64,000 bases of DNA, taken from contig JAJTBD010000004.1 of the NCBI GenBank assembly GCA_021287075.1, positions 140,575-204,574 of the forward strand. Direction: 5' to 3'. The notes below the pieces were generated by a model. The model had not been told where the DNA came from. It did not search any database and worked only from the letters and a program-made list of their open reading frames with translations. A program made the position numbers and the translations under genes. Shown here piece by piece: positions 16,477 to 23,895 of this stretch (position 1 is its first letter; each line of letters begins with the position of its first letter). This DNA comes from Micrococcales bacterium (GTDB taxonomy: Bacteria > Actinomycetota > Actinomycetes > Actinomycetales > Dermatophilaceae).

Positions 16477-19397
16477 TGCCCGAGATGTCCCGGATAATCC
16501 GGGACATGAGTCGATTCGGTGCCCTGCGCCCCCTGGTGGGCCGGGGCACCGAGCTGTCCCGGCTGACCAAGGCCGCGGGCATCGACAGCGGCTCGGGCGG
16601 GATCGTCGTCGTCAGTGGCGACGCCGGCATCGGCAAGTCCCGGCTCCTGGCCGAGCTGGCCGTCGGCGCAGAGGAGCGGGGCTGGCTCGTCCTCGTCGGC
16701 CACTGCGTGGGCCACGTCGAGTCGACACTGGCCTATCTGCCCTTCATCGAGCTGCTCGGGGCCATCGACCGCGAGATGCCCGAGGCCATCGAGGCGGTCC
16801 TGCCCTCGCACCCCGCGCTCGCCAATCTCCTCCCCACCCGGCCCGACACGGTCTCCGCGCCCACCGACGCCGGGCTGGTCGCCGAGGCCGTGCACGCCGC
16901 GCTGGTCGCTGTCGGCGAGCGCCGGCCGAGCCTGGTCGTCATCGAGGACGTGCACTGGGCCGACCACTCCTCCCGCGACCTGCTGACGCTGCTGTTCACG
17001 CGCGGCTTCTCCTCTCCCGTCTCGCTCGTCGTCACCTATCGCTCCGACGACCTCCACCGCCGGCATCCGCTTCAGGAGAGCCTGGTCGCCTGGTCGCGGC
17101 TGCCGCAGGTGCGCCGGCTCGAGCTGGGCCCGCTGTCGGACACCTCGATGCGCAAGTTCGTGCGCTCCCTCGACGAGGGGCCGGCCGACCGCGACGGGGT
17201 GGCCCGCGTGGTCGATCGCGCCGAGGGCAACCCCTTCTTTGCCGAGGAGCTCGTCGCCAGCGGCGACCAGGGACCGGGTCTCTCCCCCGACCTGCGCCGG
17301 CTCCTCCAGCTACGCGTCGAGCAGCTCGACCCGACGGCCCAGCGGGTCGTGCACGCGATCGCCGCCGCCGGGCGGCAGGTCAGCCACGAGCTCCTCGAGG
17401 CGACGCTGGGCCTGCCCGACGCCGAGCTCGACACAGCGCTGCGCGCGGCCCTCGAGCACCACATCATCAAGGCGGTGCCGCCGGCCGACTACGCCTTCCG
17501 GCACGCGCTCATGGGCGAGACCCTCGCCGAGGACCTCCTGCCGGGCGAGCGGCTGAGACTGCACCGGGCGTATGCCGCGGTGCTCACCGAGCGCCCCGAG
17601 CTCGGCTCCCCTGCCGACCTGGCCCGGCACGCGGCGGCCACCGGTGACGTCGCCACGGCGATCGCGGCCAGCACTGCGGCGGGCGACGAGGCCCTGCGGC
17701 TCGGCGGCCCCCTCGACGCGCTCCAGCACTATGAGCGGGCGCTGCACTGGACTCCCGAGGACGACCCGGCCCGCGACGACCTCGTCCTCCGGGCCGCGCA
17801 GTCGGCGACCCTCGGCGGCGATGGCCTGCGCGCGCTGGGCCTGCTGCGCGAGGCGATCGACCACCGGCCGGTGTCCCGGCCGCCGGCGACCCAGGCCCGG
17901 CTGCTCGCTGCGGCGGCGATGGAATACCGCCTGCTCGACCTGCCCGTGCGACATCTCGACCTCACGACCGAGGCCGTCGGGCTGCTCGACGGCGCCGACG
18001 ACGAGACGCGGCTGGCCGTCCTCATCGCGCACTTCCAGGCGCTCGTGGACGAGCAGGAGTATGCCGCGGCGGTCGCCACCGCGGACGAGGCGCTGGCGCT
18101 GGCCGAGTCGCAGGACGACGAGCGGGCCCGCTCCGAGATCCGCACGATCATGGTCCGGGTCCTCCAGGCCCGCGACGAGGTCGCCGACGTCGACGACCAC
18201 ATGCGAGGGGTGCTGGCCCAGCTGCGCGGCACCGACGACCCGATCCAGATCAGGCTGCTGCACCAGATCGGCGGCCGCGCCTGGGGCGCGGGCCGGCTGC
18301 GCGAGGCCCTCGACGCCTACAACGAGGGCATGCGGGTCGCCGCCCGGCTCGACCGGCCGTGGGCCCCGTGGGCGATGGAGTGCCGGCTCTATGGCGCACT
18401 GGTCGCGATCAGCCTGGGCGAGTGGCCCGAGGCGCTCGCGCGGCTCGCGCCAGGTGAGGTGGCGCTGCGCCAGCCGGGCCGCGGTCTCTTCCAGGCGGCG
18501 ACGATGCTCGTCAGGGTGGGCCAGGGCGATGAGCTCGATCCCGCTGTGGTGGAAGAGATCCGGGCACACTGGCACCTCGACGGGCTGATGGTGCCCAATG
18601 CCGCGACAGCCGCCATCGTCGCCGCCACTCGACGCGGCGAGGTGACCCGTGCGATCGACCTCGCGGAGTCGGCCGTCGCGACGCTCGACCGCGTCTGGGG
18701 CGAGGGCTACCAGGCGATCATCCGCATCTCCGCGGTGCTCGTCGACGGCCTCGCGACCTGCTGGCCGCAGGCCGACAAGGCCCAGCGACAGTCGATCCTG
18801 ACGGTCTCGAGCCGGCTGGCCGAGCGCGCGGAGTCGGCCGCCTCTCACAGCGACATCATCGGCCAGCCGTCACGGCGTCCCGGCCCCGAGACGGTGGCCT
18901 GGGCGGCATACCTGCGGGCAGCGATGCTGCGGCTGCGCTGGAAGTCGGGCACCGACGTGCCCAAGCCAGCCGCGATGGTGACGGCGTGGGAGCAGGCGGT
19001 CGAGGGCTTCGAGGCCTATCCCGCGCCGTACGAGCGCGCCTGTGCCGCACTGAGACTGGCCGGGGCGCTCGCCGCCTCGGGCGACGCCCGCCGGGCGACC
19101 GAGGTGGCCCAGGAGGCGCGTGCCGTCGGCGTCACCCTCGGCGCCCGCCCGCTGGTCGAGGCGATCGACGCGCTGGCCACCTCGCCCGTCGCGGCCGGCG
19201 AGGTGTCACTCACCGCCCGCGAGTCGGAGATCCTGCGGCTCGTCTCCGAGGGCCGCACCAATGGCCAGATCGGCACGCAGCTGTTCATCAGCCCCAAGAC
19301 CGTCAGCGTGCATGTCTCCAACATCCTGGCCAAGCTCGGCGCCGCCACCCGCCAGGAGGCCGCCGACCTCGCCCGCCGCCAGGGTCTGTTGGACTGA
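16476..19397 (+). CDS. LAL-type LuxR-family ATPase regulator
   Basis: A giant regulator of about 960-973 residues of the LAL (large ATP-binding LuxR, MalT-like) family. Order: N-terminal AAA/NTPase with Walker A SGDAGIGKSRLLAEL (near residue 45) and Walker B LVVIEDVHWADHSSRDL (near 150), a long tetratricopeptide-like helical middle, and a C-terminal LuxR helix-turn-helix (LTARESEILRLVSEGRTNGQ, then SPKTVSVHVSNILAKLG) in the last 65 residues. Possible starts are ATG 16476 (overlapping the small gene stop), 16485 and 16506; the NTPase aligns from about 16506. A perfect 23-bp palindrome spans 16485-16507. It probably activates genes for an unknown inducer, possibly the two AEMDWRY genes. Confidence 0.92.
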   Translation: MPEMSRIIRDMSRFGALRPLVGRGTELSRLTKAAGIDSGSGGIVVVSGDAGIGKSRLLAELAVGAEERGWLVLVGHCVGHVESTLAYLPFIELLGAIDREMPEAIEAVLPSHPALANLLPTRPDTVSAPTDAGLVAEAVHAALVAVGERRPSLVVIEDVHWADHSSRDLLTLLFTRGFSSPVSLVVTYRSDDLHRRHPLQESLVAWSRLPQVRRLELGPLSDTSMRKFVRSLDEGPADRDGVARVVDRAEGNPFFAEELVASGDQGPGLSPDLRRLLQLRVEQLDPTAQRVVHAIAAAGRQVSHELLEATLGLPDAELDTALRAALEHHIIKAVPPADYAFRHALMGETLAEDLLPGERLRLHRAYAAVLTERPELGSPADLARHAAATGDVATAIAASTAAGDEALRLGGPLDALQHYERALHWTPEDDPARDDLVLRAAQSATLGGDGLRALGLLREAIDHRPVSRPPATQARLLAAAAMEYRLLDLPVRHLDLTTEAVGLLDGADDETRLAVLIAHFQALVDEQEYAAAVATADEALALAESQDDERARSEIRTIMVRVLQARDEVADVDDHMRGVLAQLRGTDDPIQIRLLHQIGGRAWGAGRLREALDAYNEGMRVAARLDRPWAPWAMECRLYGALVAISLGEWPEALARLAPGEVALRQPGRGLFQAATMLVRVGQGDELDPAVVEEIRAHWHLDGLMVPNAATAAIVAATRRGEVTRAIDLAESAVATLDRVWGEGYQAIIRISAVLVDGLATCWPQADKAQRQSILTVSSRLAERAESAASHSDIIGQPSRRPGPETVAWAAYLRAAMLRLRWKSGTDVPKPAAMVTAWEQAVEGFEAYPAPYERACAALRLAGALAASGDARRATEVAQEARAVGVTLGARPLVEAIDALATSPVAAGEVSLTARESEILRLVSEGRTNGQIGTQLFISPKTVSVHVSNILAKLGAATRQEAADLARRQGLLD
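16485..16507. promoter_or_regulatory. Perfect 23-bp palindrome at the LAL start
   Basis: Arms ATGTCCCGGAT (16485-16495) and ATCCGGGACAT (16497-16507) flank a single A. The palindrome contains two of the possible ATG starts of the LAL gene and begins nine bases after the coupled stop/start. As DNA it looks like a dimeric regulator site; as RNA it would fold into an 11-bp hairpin over the translation start. Either could control the regulator. Confidence 0.7.
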
Positions 19398-19452
19398 CGC
19401 GCATCAGCCCTTCGCACGGCGTGCCGGCCGCCACGCGCTCCATCGCGGCGGC

Positions 19453-19509
19453 CGAGTGCGTCGTTTGTGCCGTCTCGGGGCGCCGCAAACGACACAACCT
19501 ACGCACTCG
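19453..19509. repeat. Nested intergenic inverted repeat, family member 1
   Basis: Outer arms CGAGTGCGT (19453-19461) and ACGCACTCG (19501-19509) enclose an inner pair TCGTTTG (19461-19467) and CAAACGA (19486-19492). It lies between convergent genes (LAL regulator and enoyl-CoA hydratase). It contains GCAAACGACACAAC (19485-19498), which recurs exactly, inverted, at 30595-30608. It could terminate transcription from either side. Confidence 0.6.
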
Positions 19510-19523
19510 AGCTGACGGCGGGG

Positions 19524-20195
19524 TCAGCCGAGTGGGTTGTCCTGGTCGTTGAGCAGTTCCAGCACCGCGGCATACATGCCGGTCTTGATGGCGCCGAGGG
19601 TGTCACCGGCCTTGTCCGCCAAAGCTTTTGCCGCGGACTGGGCGACCGGGAGGACCTCGTTTTCGGAGGCAACGAGGTCGACGATGCCGGCGCGCTGGGC
19701 CTCGCCACCCCCGTAGCGGCGGCCGGTCGTCATGGCTTCGTGGGCGGCCTGCGGCGTCAGCCGCGACTGGACGAGCGCGGCCATGGCCGGGGTGAAGGGG
19801 ATCTTGATGTCGACCTCGGGCAGGCACCAGAAGCCTCGGTCGTCGCGCATCACGCGGAAGTCGTGGGACAGGGTCAGCATCGCGCCCGCACCGAAGGCAT
19901 GCCCCTGCACTGCGGCGACCGTGATGACCGGCATCGACAGATACCGCGCGAACAGCTGCTGGACCGAGGCGACATACTCCGCCCGACGGTCCTCGTTGGC
20001 ACCCAGCCAGTCGAGGTCGAGGCCGGTCGACCAGAACTTGCCGCTGGCCGCGGTGACCAGAGCCTTGGACCCCTCGGCCGCGGCGACCTCGTCGAGCAGC
20101 CCGTTGATCTCGATGAGGGCGTCGGGGTGGAAGCGGTTCTCGTCATCTCCAAGGGTCAGGACGAAGACATCGTCGTGGCGGTCCAGCTGGGGCAT
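19524..20195 (-). CDS. Enoyl-CoA hydratase/isomerase family protein
   Basis: A 223-residue crotonase-fold protein. The fold signature is visible: DALIEINGLLDEV, the oxyanion segment SGKFWSTGLDLDWLG, and VAAVQGHAFGAGAMLTLSHD (about residues 90-110). The FCLP-like region reads RGFWCLPEVDIKIPFTPAM, resembling short enoyl-CoA delta-isomerases and peroxisomal PECI-type proteins more than FadB-type hydratases. I set the start at 20195, which has AGGAG five bases upstream; an ATG at 20237 would add 14 residues. It is a single gene, convergent with the LAL regulator and divergent from the abrB-ABC operon. Confidence 0.88.
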   Translation of the reverse strand: MPQLDRHDDVFVLTLGDDENRFHPDALIEINGLLDEVAAAEGSKALVTAASGKFWSTGLDLDWLGANEDRRAEYVASVQQLFARYLSMPVITVAAVQGHAFGAGAMLTLSHDFRVMRDDRGFWCLPEVDIKIPFTPAMAALVQSRLTPQAAHEAMTTGRRYGGGEAQRAGIVDLVASENEVLPVAQSAAKALADKAGDTLGAIKTGMYAAVLELLNDQDNPLG

Positions 20196-20287
20196 CTCGG
20201 CTCCTGGGGGTTGGTGCGGTGTGCTGTCTTCCATCATGGCCGCCGCTCAGTGCTGGCGCTGGCCGCCCGTCAGATTCCGAGAATGCC

Positions 20288-20331
20288 TGACGGTCTACTT
20301 GTGCCACAAGTTATACTTGTGGCACAAGTAG
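20288..20331 (+). promoter_or_regulatory. abrB-ABC promoter with double-palindrome operator
   Basis: Perfect 16-bp arms (20295-20310, 20316-20331) separated by TTATA form an inverted repeat. Each arm is itself nearly palindromic: ACTTGTGCCACAAGT (20297-20311) and ACTTGTGGCACAAGT (20315-20329). A likely -10 TATACT (20312-20317) lies between the arms and TGACGG (20288-20293) is 18 bp upstream as a -35. A repressor on this site would block RNA polymerase. The ribosome-binding site GAGGAGGAG follows at once. The AbrB-like product is the obvious candidate repressor. Confidence 0.7.
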
Positions 20332-20341
20332 AGGAGGAGTC

Positions 20342-20593
20342 ATGGACGTCTCACAACTGCCACCCACCCCCGGCAAGTTCGCCGCGACGGTCAAGGTCGG
20401 GCCCAAGGGACAGGTCGTCATCCCCAAGGGAGCGCGCGAGCTGTTCGGAATCCAGCCGGGAGACACGCTGCTGCTGCTGGCCGACGCCGACCAGGGGATC
20501 GCACTGATGCGTCAGGAGCTGCTCGATCGGATCGTGGCCGAGGCCATGCCGACCCAGCGCCCCCCGGCCGCCCCGGAGGAGGAAGAGCCGTGA
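20342..20593 (+). CDS. AbrB/MazE/SpoVT-type DNA-binding protein
   Basis: An 83-residue swapped-hairpin AbrB protein. The core ATVKVGPKGQVVIPKGAREL followed by FGIQPGDTLLLLAD is the classical SpoVT/AbrB fold; the C-terminal tail is acidic. It is the first gene of an operon with an ABC-2 ATPase and permease: its TGA overlaps the GTG of the ATPase. It most likely represses its own operon from the double palindrome just upstream, an arrangement seen in several Gram-positive ABC exporter operons. Confidence 0.9.
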   Translation: MDVSQLPPTPGKFAATVKVGPKGQVVIPKGARELFGIQPGDTLLLLADADQGIALMRQELLDRIVAEAMPTQRPPAAPEEEEP

Positions 20594-21519
20594 CCACCAC
20601 AGTTGTCTGCGAGGAGGTCAACCGCACCTTCGGCACGGTGACCGCGCTCGACGGGGTCAGCCTGACCGTCCACGAGGGCGAGATCTTCGGGGTGGTCGGC
20701 CCCAACGGCGCAGGCAAGACGACACTTCTCAACTGTCTCGAGGGGCTCGACCGGCCGACGTCGGGTCGCGTCGAGGTCCTCGGCCTCGACCCGGCGCGGC
20801 ACACGGCCGAGCTCGCCACCCGTGTCGGTGTGCAGCTCCAGAGCGCGGCGCTGCCTCCGCGCCTGACCGTGCAGGAGGCCATGCGCCTCTACTCCGCCCT
20901 CTATGACGATCCGCGCCCCTGGCCCGACCTGCTCCGGACCCTCGGCATCGCCGACAAGGCCCGCGACCGCGTCGATCGCCTCTCGGGAGGCGAGCGGCAG
21001 CGCGTGTTCATCGCGCTGGCGCTCATCCCCCGCCCCGAGCTCGTCTTCATGGACGAGCTCACCACGGCACTGGACCCGCGCTCCCGTCGGGAGATGTGGG
21101 ACACCGTCGAGGCGGTGCGCGACGAGGGGGCCACCGTGGTGCTCACCACCCACTACATGGAGGAGGCCGAGCGGCTCTGCGATCGCGTGGCCATCATCGA
21201 CCGCGGGCGGCTCGTCGCCCTCGATACCGTGCCTGCCCTCATCCAGAGGCATGCCGGGGCCACCACGGCGCACATCACCCTCACCTCCGCCCCGCCGGCA
21301 GACCTCGACCTCGCGCGAGTGCCCGGCGTCACCCACGTGACGGTGAAGGGCCGTGACCTGACGGTCCAGGGCGACGCCGATGCCCTGCAGCGCACACTGG
21401 CCGAGCTCAGCGCCCAAAACCTCACTGCCGCAACGATGTCCACCACAAGCCCGGGCCTAGAGGATGTCTTCCTCTCCCTCACGGGTCGGCCCATCGCCAC
21501 GCAGGAGGCGGCGGCATGA
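20590..21519 (+). CDS. ABC-2 exporter ATP-binding protein
   Basis: A 309-residue ATPase of the ABC-2/drug-export (DrrA-like) group. Walker A is GPNGAGKTTLLNCL (about residue 40), the signature LSGGERQRVFIALAL near residue 135, and Walker B ELVFMDELTTALDPRSRR, in which the catalytic Glu is followed by Leu rather than Pro. The switch His is in VLTTHYMEEAERL. A C-terminal extension with beta-strand character follows, as in DrrA-like subunits. It overlaps abrB upstream and the permease downstream (ATGA), so the three are one transcript. Substrate unknown. Confidence 0.92.
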   Translation: MTTTVVCEEVNRTFGTVTALDGVSLTVHEGEIFGVVGPNGAGKTTLLNCLEGLDRPTSGRVEVLGLDPARHTAELATRVGVQLQSAALPPRLTVQEAMRLYSALYDDPRPWPDLLRTLGIADKARDRVDRLSGGERQRVFIALALIPRPELVFMDELTTALDPRSRREMWDTVEAVRDEGATVVLTTHYMEEAERLCDRVAIIDRGRLVALDTVPALIQRHAGATTAHITLTSAPPADLDLARVPGVTHVTVKGRDLTVQGDADALQRTLAELSAQNLTAATMSTTSPGLEDVFLSLTGRPIATQEAAA

Positions 21520-22268
21520 AGGCCTATCGCGCGCTTGTCGCCACCCTCTGGCACTCCCAGCGGCGCGATCCGGTGGGACTGTTCTTCGCCTTCGTCTTCG
21601 CGCCCGCCCTAGTGCTCATCCTCGGGGTGGTGCTGGGCAACGAGCCCCGCCCGGAGTTTGGCGGCCGCGGAATGATCGATGCGACCCTGCCGGCCTTCAG
21701 CTCACTCGTCCTGGCCATGCTCGGCGTGCTCCAACTGCCCGTCTCCCTGCTGACCCTGCGCGACACCGGCGCGCTGCGACGGCTGCGTCTGACCCCGCTG
21801 CGCCCGGCGACCTTCGTCGCAGCAGCCCTCACGGTGCACTTCGCGATCGGCATGGCCGGCATGCTCGCGGCCCTGGCCACGGGCTGGCTCGTCTTCGGCG
21901 TCGCCCTGCCCAGCGGCATACTCGCCGTCGTGCTCGCCTGCGCCTTTGGGCTGCTCGCCTTCCTCTCGCTCGGGTTCGCCCTCGCCGGCCTCTATCCGTC
22001 GGTGGGCGCCGCCACCGGCATCGGCAATGTGCTCATGATCGTGCTGATGATCTCCTCGGGCGCCTTCACCCCGGTCTCCGCGATGCCGGACGGGGTGCGT
22101 CGTGCCATCGAGTTCTCACCGGTGCGACAGTTCGTCAACCTCGTCCAGGGCCTGTGGGAGGGCAAGGCCCTCTCGACGCTGGGCACGCCGTTGATCGCCC
22201 TGCTGGCGCTGCTCGTCGTCTCGGCCGTGGTGGGCCGGTTCCTCTTCCGGTGGGGTCACCGCGCCTGA
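21516..22268 (+). CDS. ABC-2 type permease
   Basis: A 250-residue integral membrane protein with about six transmembrane segments (for example LFFAFVFAPALVLILGVVLG and FAIGMAGMLAALATGWLVFG). The ABC-2 signature appears as LRDTGALRRLRLTPLRPATF and later MIVLMISSGAFTPVSAMPDG followed by RAIEFSPVRQFVNLVQGLW. It partners the preceding ATPase, with which it shares an ATGA overlap, to form an exporter of unknown substrate. Confidence 0.9.
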   Translation: MKAYRALVATLWHSQRRDPVGLFFAFVFAPALVLILGVVLGNEPRPEFGGRGMIDATLPAFSSLVLAMLGVLQLPVSLLTLRDTGALRRLRLTPLRPATFVAAALTVHFAIGMAGMLAALATGWLVFGVALPSGILAVVLACAFGLLAFLSLGFALAGLYPSVGAATGIGNVLMIVLMISSGAFTPVSAMPDGVRRAIEFSPVRQFVNLVQGLWEGKALSTLGTPLIALLALLVVSAVVGRFLFRWGHRA

Positions 22269-22290
22269 TCCGGGTATGCCGTGTGCCCGG

Positions 22291-23019
22291 CTAGATCTCG
22301 CAGCCGTCCGGCCCGCAGGCGCTGCCGTCGGCGCTGTCGGCGGCGGCACCGGTCGCAGCTGCAGGAGTGACGAGCTGGATCCCGGAGCGCTCCTGCCAGG
22401 CCTGGGCGAGGGCCTGCTCGAAGAGCTCGACGGGCTGGGCGCCGGAGACGCCGTACTTGCCGTCGAGGACGAAGAAGGGGACGCCGGTGATGCCATAGGC
22501 GCGGGCCTGCTCCTCGTCGGCGCGGACGGCGTCGGCGTGGGCGTCGCCCGCCAGGAGCTCTCGCACCTCGTCGGCCGGGAGGCCGATCTCCTCGCCGAGC
22601 CGCTGGAGCTCGGCCGTGTCACCGACCGCGACGCCCTCGGTGAAGTAGGCGCGCATCAGCCGCTCGTGGGCGGCGTCGGCCAGGCCGTGTCCGGCTGCGA
22701 GGTGGACGAGGCGGTGGGCGTCAAAGGTGTTGCCGAAGCGGGCGTCCTGCCAGTTGAAGGTCAGGCCGACCTCGGCCGCGCGCTCGGCGATGCCGCGCTG
22801 GCTCGCCTCGGACTGCTCAAGGGACATGCCGTACTTCGTGGCGATCTTCTCCGCGAGCGTGCCGTCGGCGACCGGCTCGATCGTCGGGTCGAGCTCGAAG
22901 GAGTGCCAGACGACCTCGACCTTGTCCCGGTGCTCGAAGCGCTCCAGCGCGAGCTCCAGGTGGCGCTTGCCGATGTAGCAGAACGGGCAGACGATGTCGC
23001 TCCAGATGTCGATCTTCAC
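22291..23019 (-). CDS. DsbA-family oxidoreductase (FrnE-like)
   Basis: A cytoplasmic thioredoxin-fold protein of the FrnE/2-hydroxychromene-2-carboxylate isomerase group. The active site reads KIDIWSDIVCPFCYIGKRHL, with CPFC as the redox motif. Later ITGVPFFVLDGKYGVSGAQP holds the cis-Pro loop. FrnE proteins act as disulfide isomerases in stress tolerance. The C-terminus ends SACGPDGCEI with two extra cysteines. The GTG at 23019 starts right at KIDIWSD as in homologues; ATG at 23052 or GTG at 23067 would give an N-terminal tail. The last gene before the amino-acid ABC operon, reading the same way, but spaced by about 50 bases. Confidence 0.87.
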   Translation of the reverse strand: MKIDIWSDIVCPFCYIGKRHLELALERFEHRDKVEVVWHSFELDPTIEPVADGTLAEKIATKYGMSLEQSEASQRGIAERAAEVGLTFNWQDARFGNTFDAHRLVHLAAGHGLADAAHERLMRAYFTEGVAVGDTAELQRLGEEIGLPADEVRELLAGDAHADAVRADEEQARAYGITGVPFFVLDGKYGVSGAQPVELFEQALAQAWQERSGIQLVTPAAATGAAADSADGSACGPDGCEI

Positions 23020-23073
23020 ATCGGGCGGCAACACCCGTCCGCGGACAGGCATTCCCTGGCCGCGCACCCCGGA

Positions 23074-23895
23074 TCAGATGGGCTCCATGACCCGCCGCAG
23101 GAAGGTCCGGGTCCGCTCGTGCTGCGGGTCGCCGATGACCTGACGCGGGTCGCCCTGCTCGACGATGACGCCGCCGTCGATGAAGAGGACCTGGTCGGCC
23201 ACCTGCTGTGCGAAGCGCAGTTCGTGCGTGACGATCGCCATCGTCCAGCCCTGTGCCGCAAGGTCTTTCATCACCCCGAGCACGTCGCCGACCAGCTCCG
23301 GGTCGAGCGCCGACGTCGGCTCGTCGAAGAGCACGAGCTTGGGCCGCAGCGCGAGCGCCCGGGCGATCCCGACGCGCTGCTGCTGCCCGCCCGAGAGCTG
23401 GTGGGGGTATTTGTCGACGTGCGCCGACAGACCCACCTGGTCGAGGAGGTCACGCGCGCGCCCGGCCGCCTCCGCGGCATTCTCGCCCTGCACGATGACC
23501 GGCCCCTCCGTGACATTCTCGAGGACGGTCTTGTGCGGGAAGAGGTTGTGGCTCTGGAAGACCATGCCGCTCTGGGCGCGGTATGCCGCGAGCTGCTCGC
23601 GCTGGGCGCGCGGCAGCCGGCCGCCCCGCCCGGGGGTGATGCCGGCGAAGTCGACGGTCAGGTCGCCGATGCGCACCACGCCGGAGTCGGGGATCTCCAG
23701 TGCGTTGAGCGAGCGCAGGATCGTCGTCTTGCCAGAGCCGGACGGGCCGATGATGCACGTCGCGCTGCCGGAGCGGATCTCGAAGGAGATGTCGCGCAGG
23801 ACCTCGTGGTCGCCGAAGGACTTGCGCAGGTGCTCGACATCGACGAGGTGCCCGCCGGCGGCGGTGGTGTCGGTGGTCGCGGGTGTGGTGCTCAT
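23074..23895 (-). CDS. Polar amino-acid ABC transporter ATP-binding protein
   Basis: A 273-residue ATPase of the GlnQ/HisP group. Walker A GPSGSGKTTILRSLN (about residue 51), Q-loop GMVFQSHNLFPHKTVLEN, signature LSGGQQQRVGIARALA and Walker B LVLFDEPTSALDPELV are all intact, with switch His in MAIVTHELRFA. It is slightly longer than usual because of an insertion around PGRGGRLPRAQREQL. Its ATG at 23895 overlaps the stop of the upstream fused binding-protein/permease gene (ATGA), so the importer is complete in two genes. Confidence 0.94.
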   Translation of the reverse strand: MSTTPATTDTTAAGGHLVDVEHLRKSFGDHEVLRDISFEIRSGSATCIIGPSGSGKTTILRSLNALEIPDSGVVRIGDLTVDFAGITPGRGGRLPRAQREQLAAYRAQSGMVFQSHNLFPHKTVLENVTEGPVIVQGENAAEAAGRARDLLDQVGLSAHVDKYPHQLSGGQQQRVGIARALALRPKLVLFDEPTSALDPELVGDVLGVMKDLAAQGWTMAIVTHELRFAQQVADQVLFIDGGVIVEQGDPRQVIGDPQHERTRTFLRRVMEPI

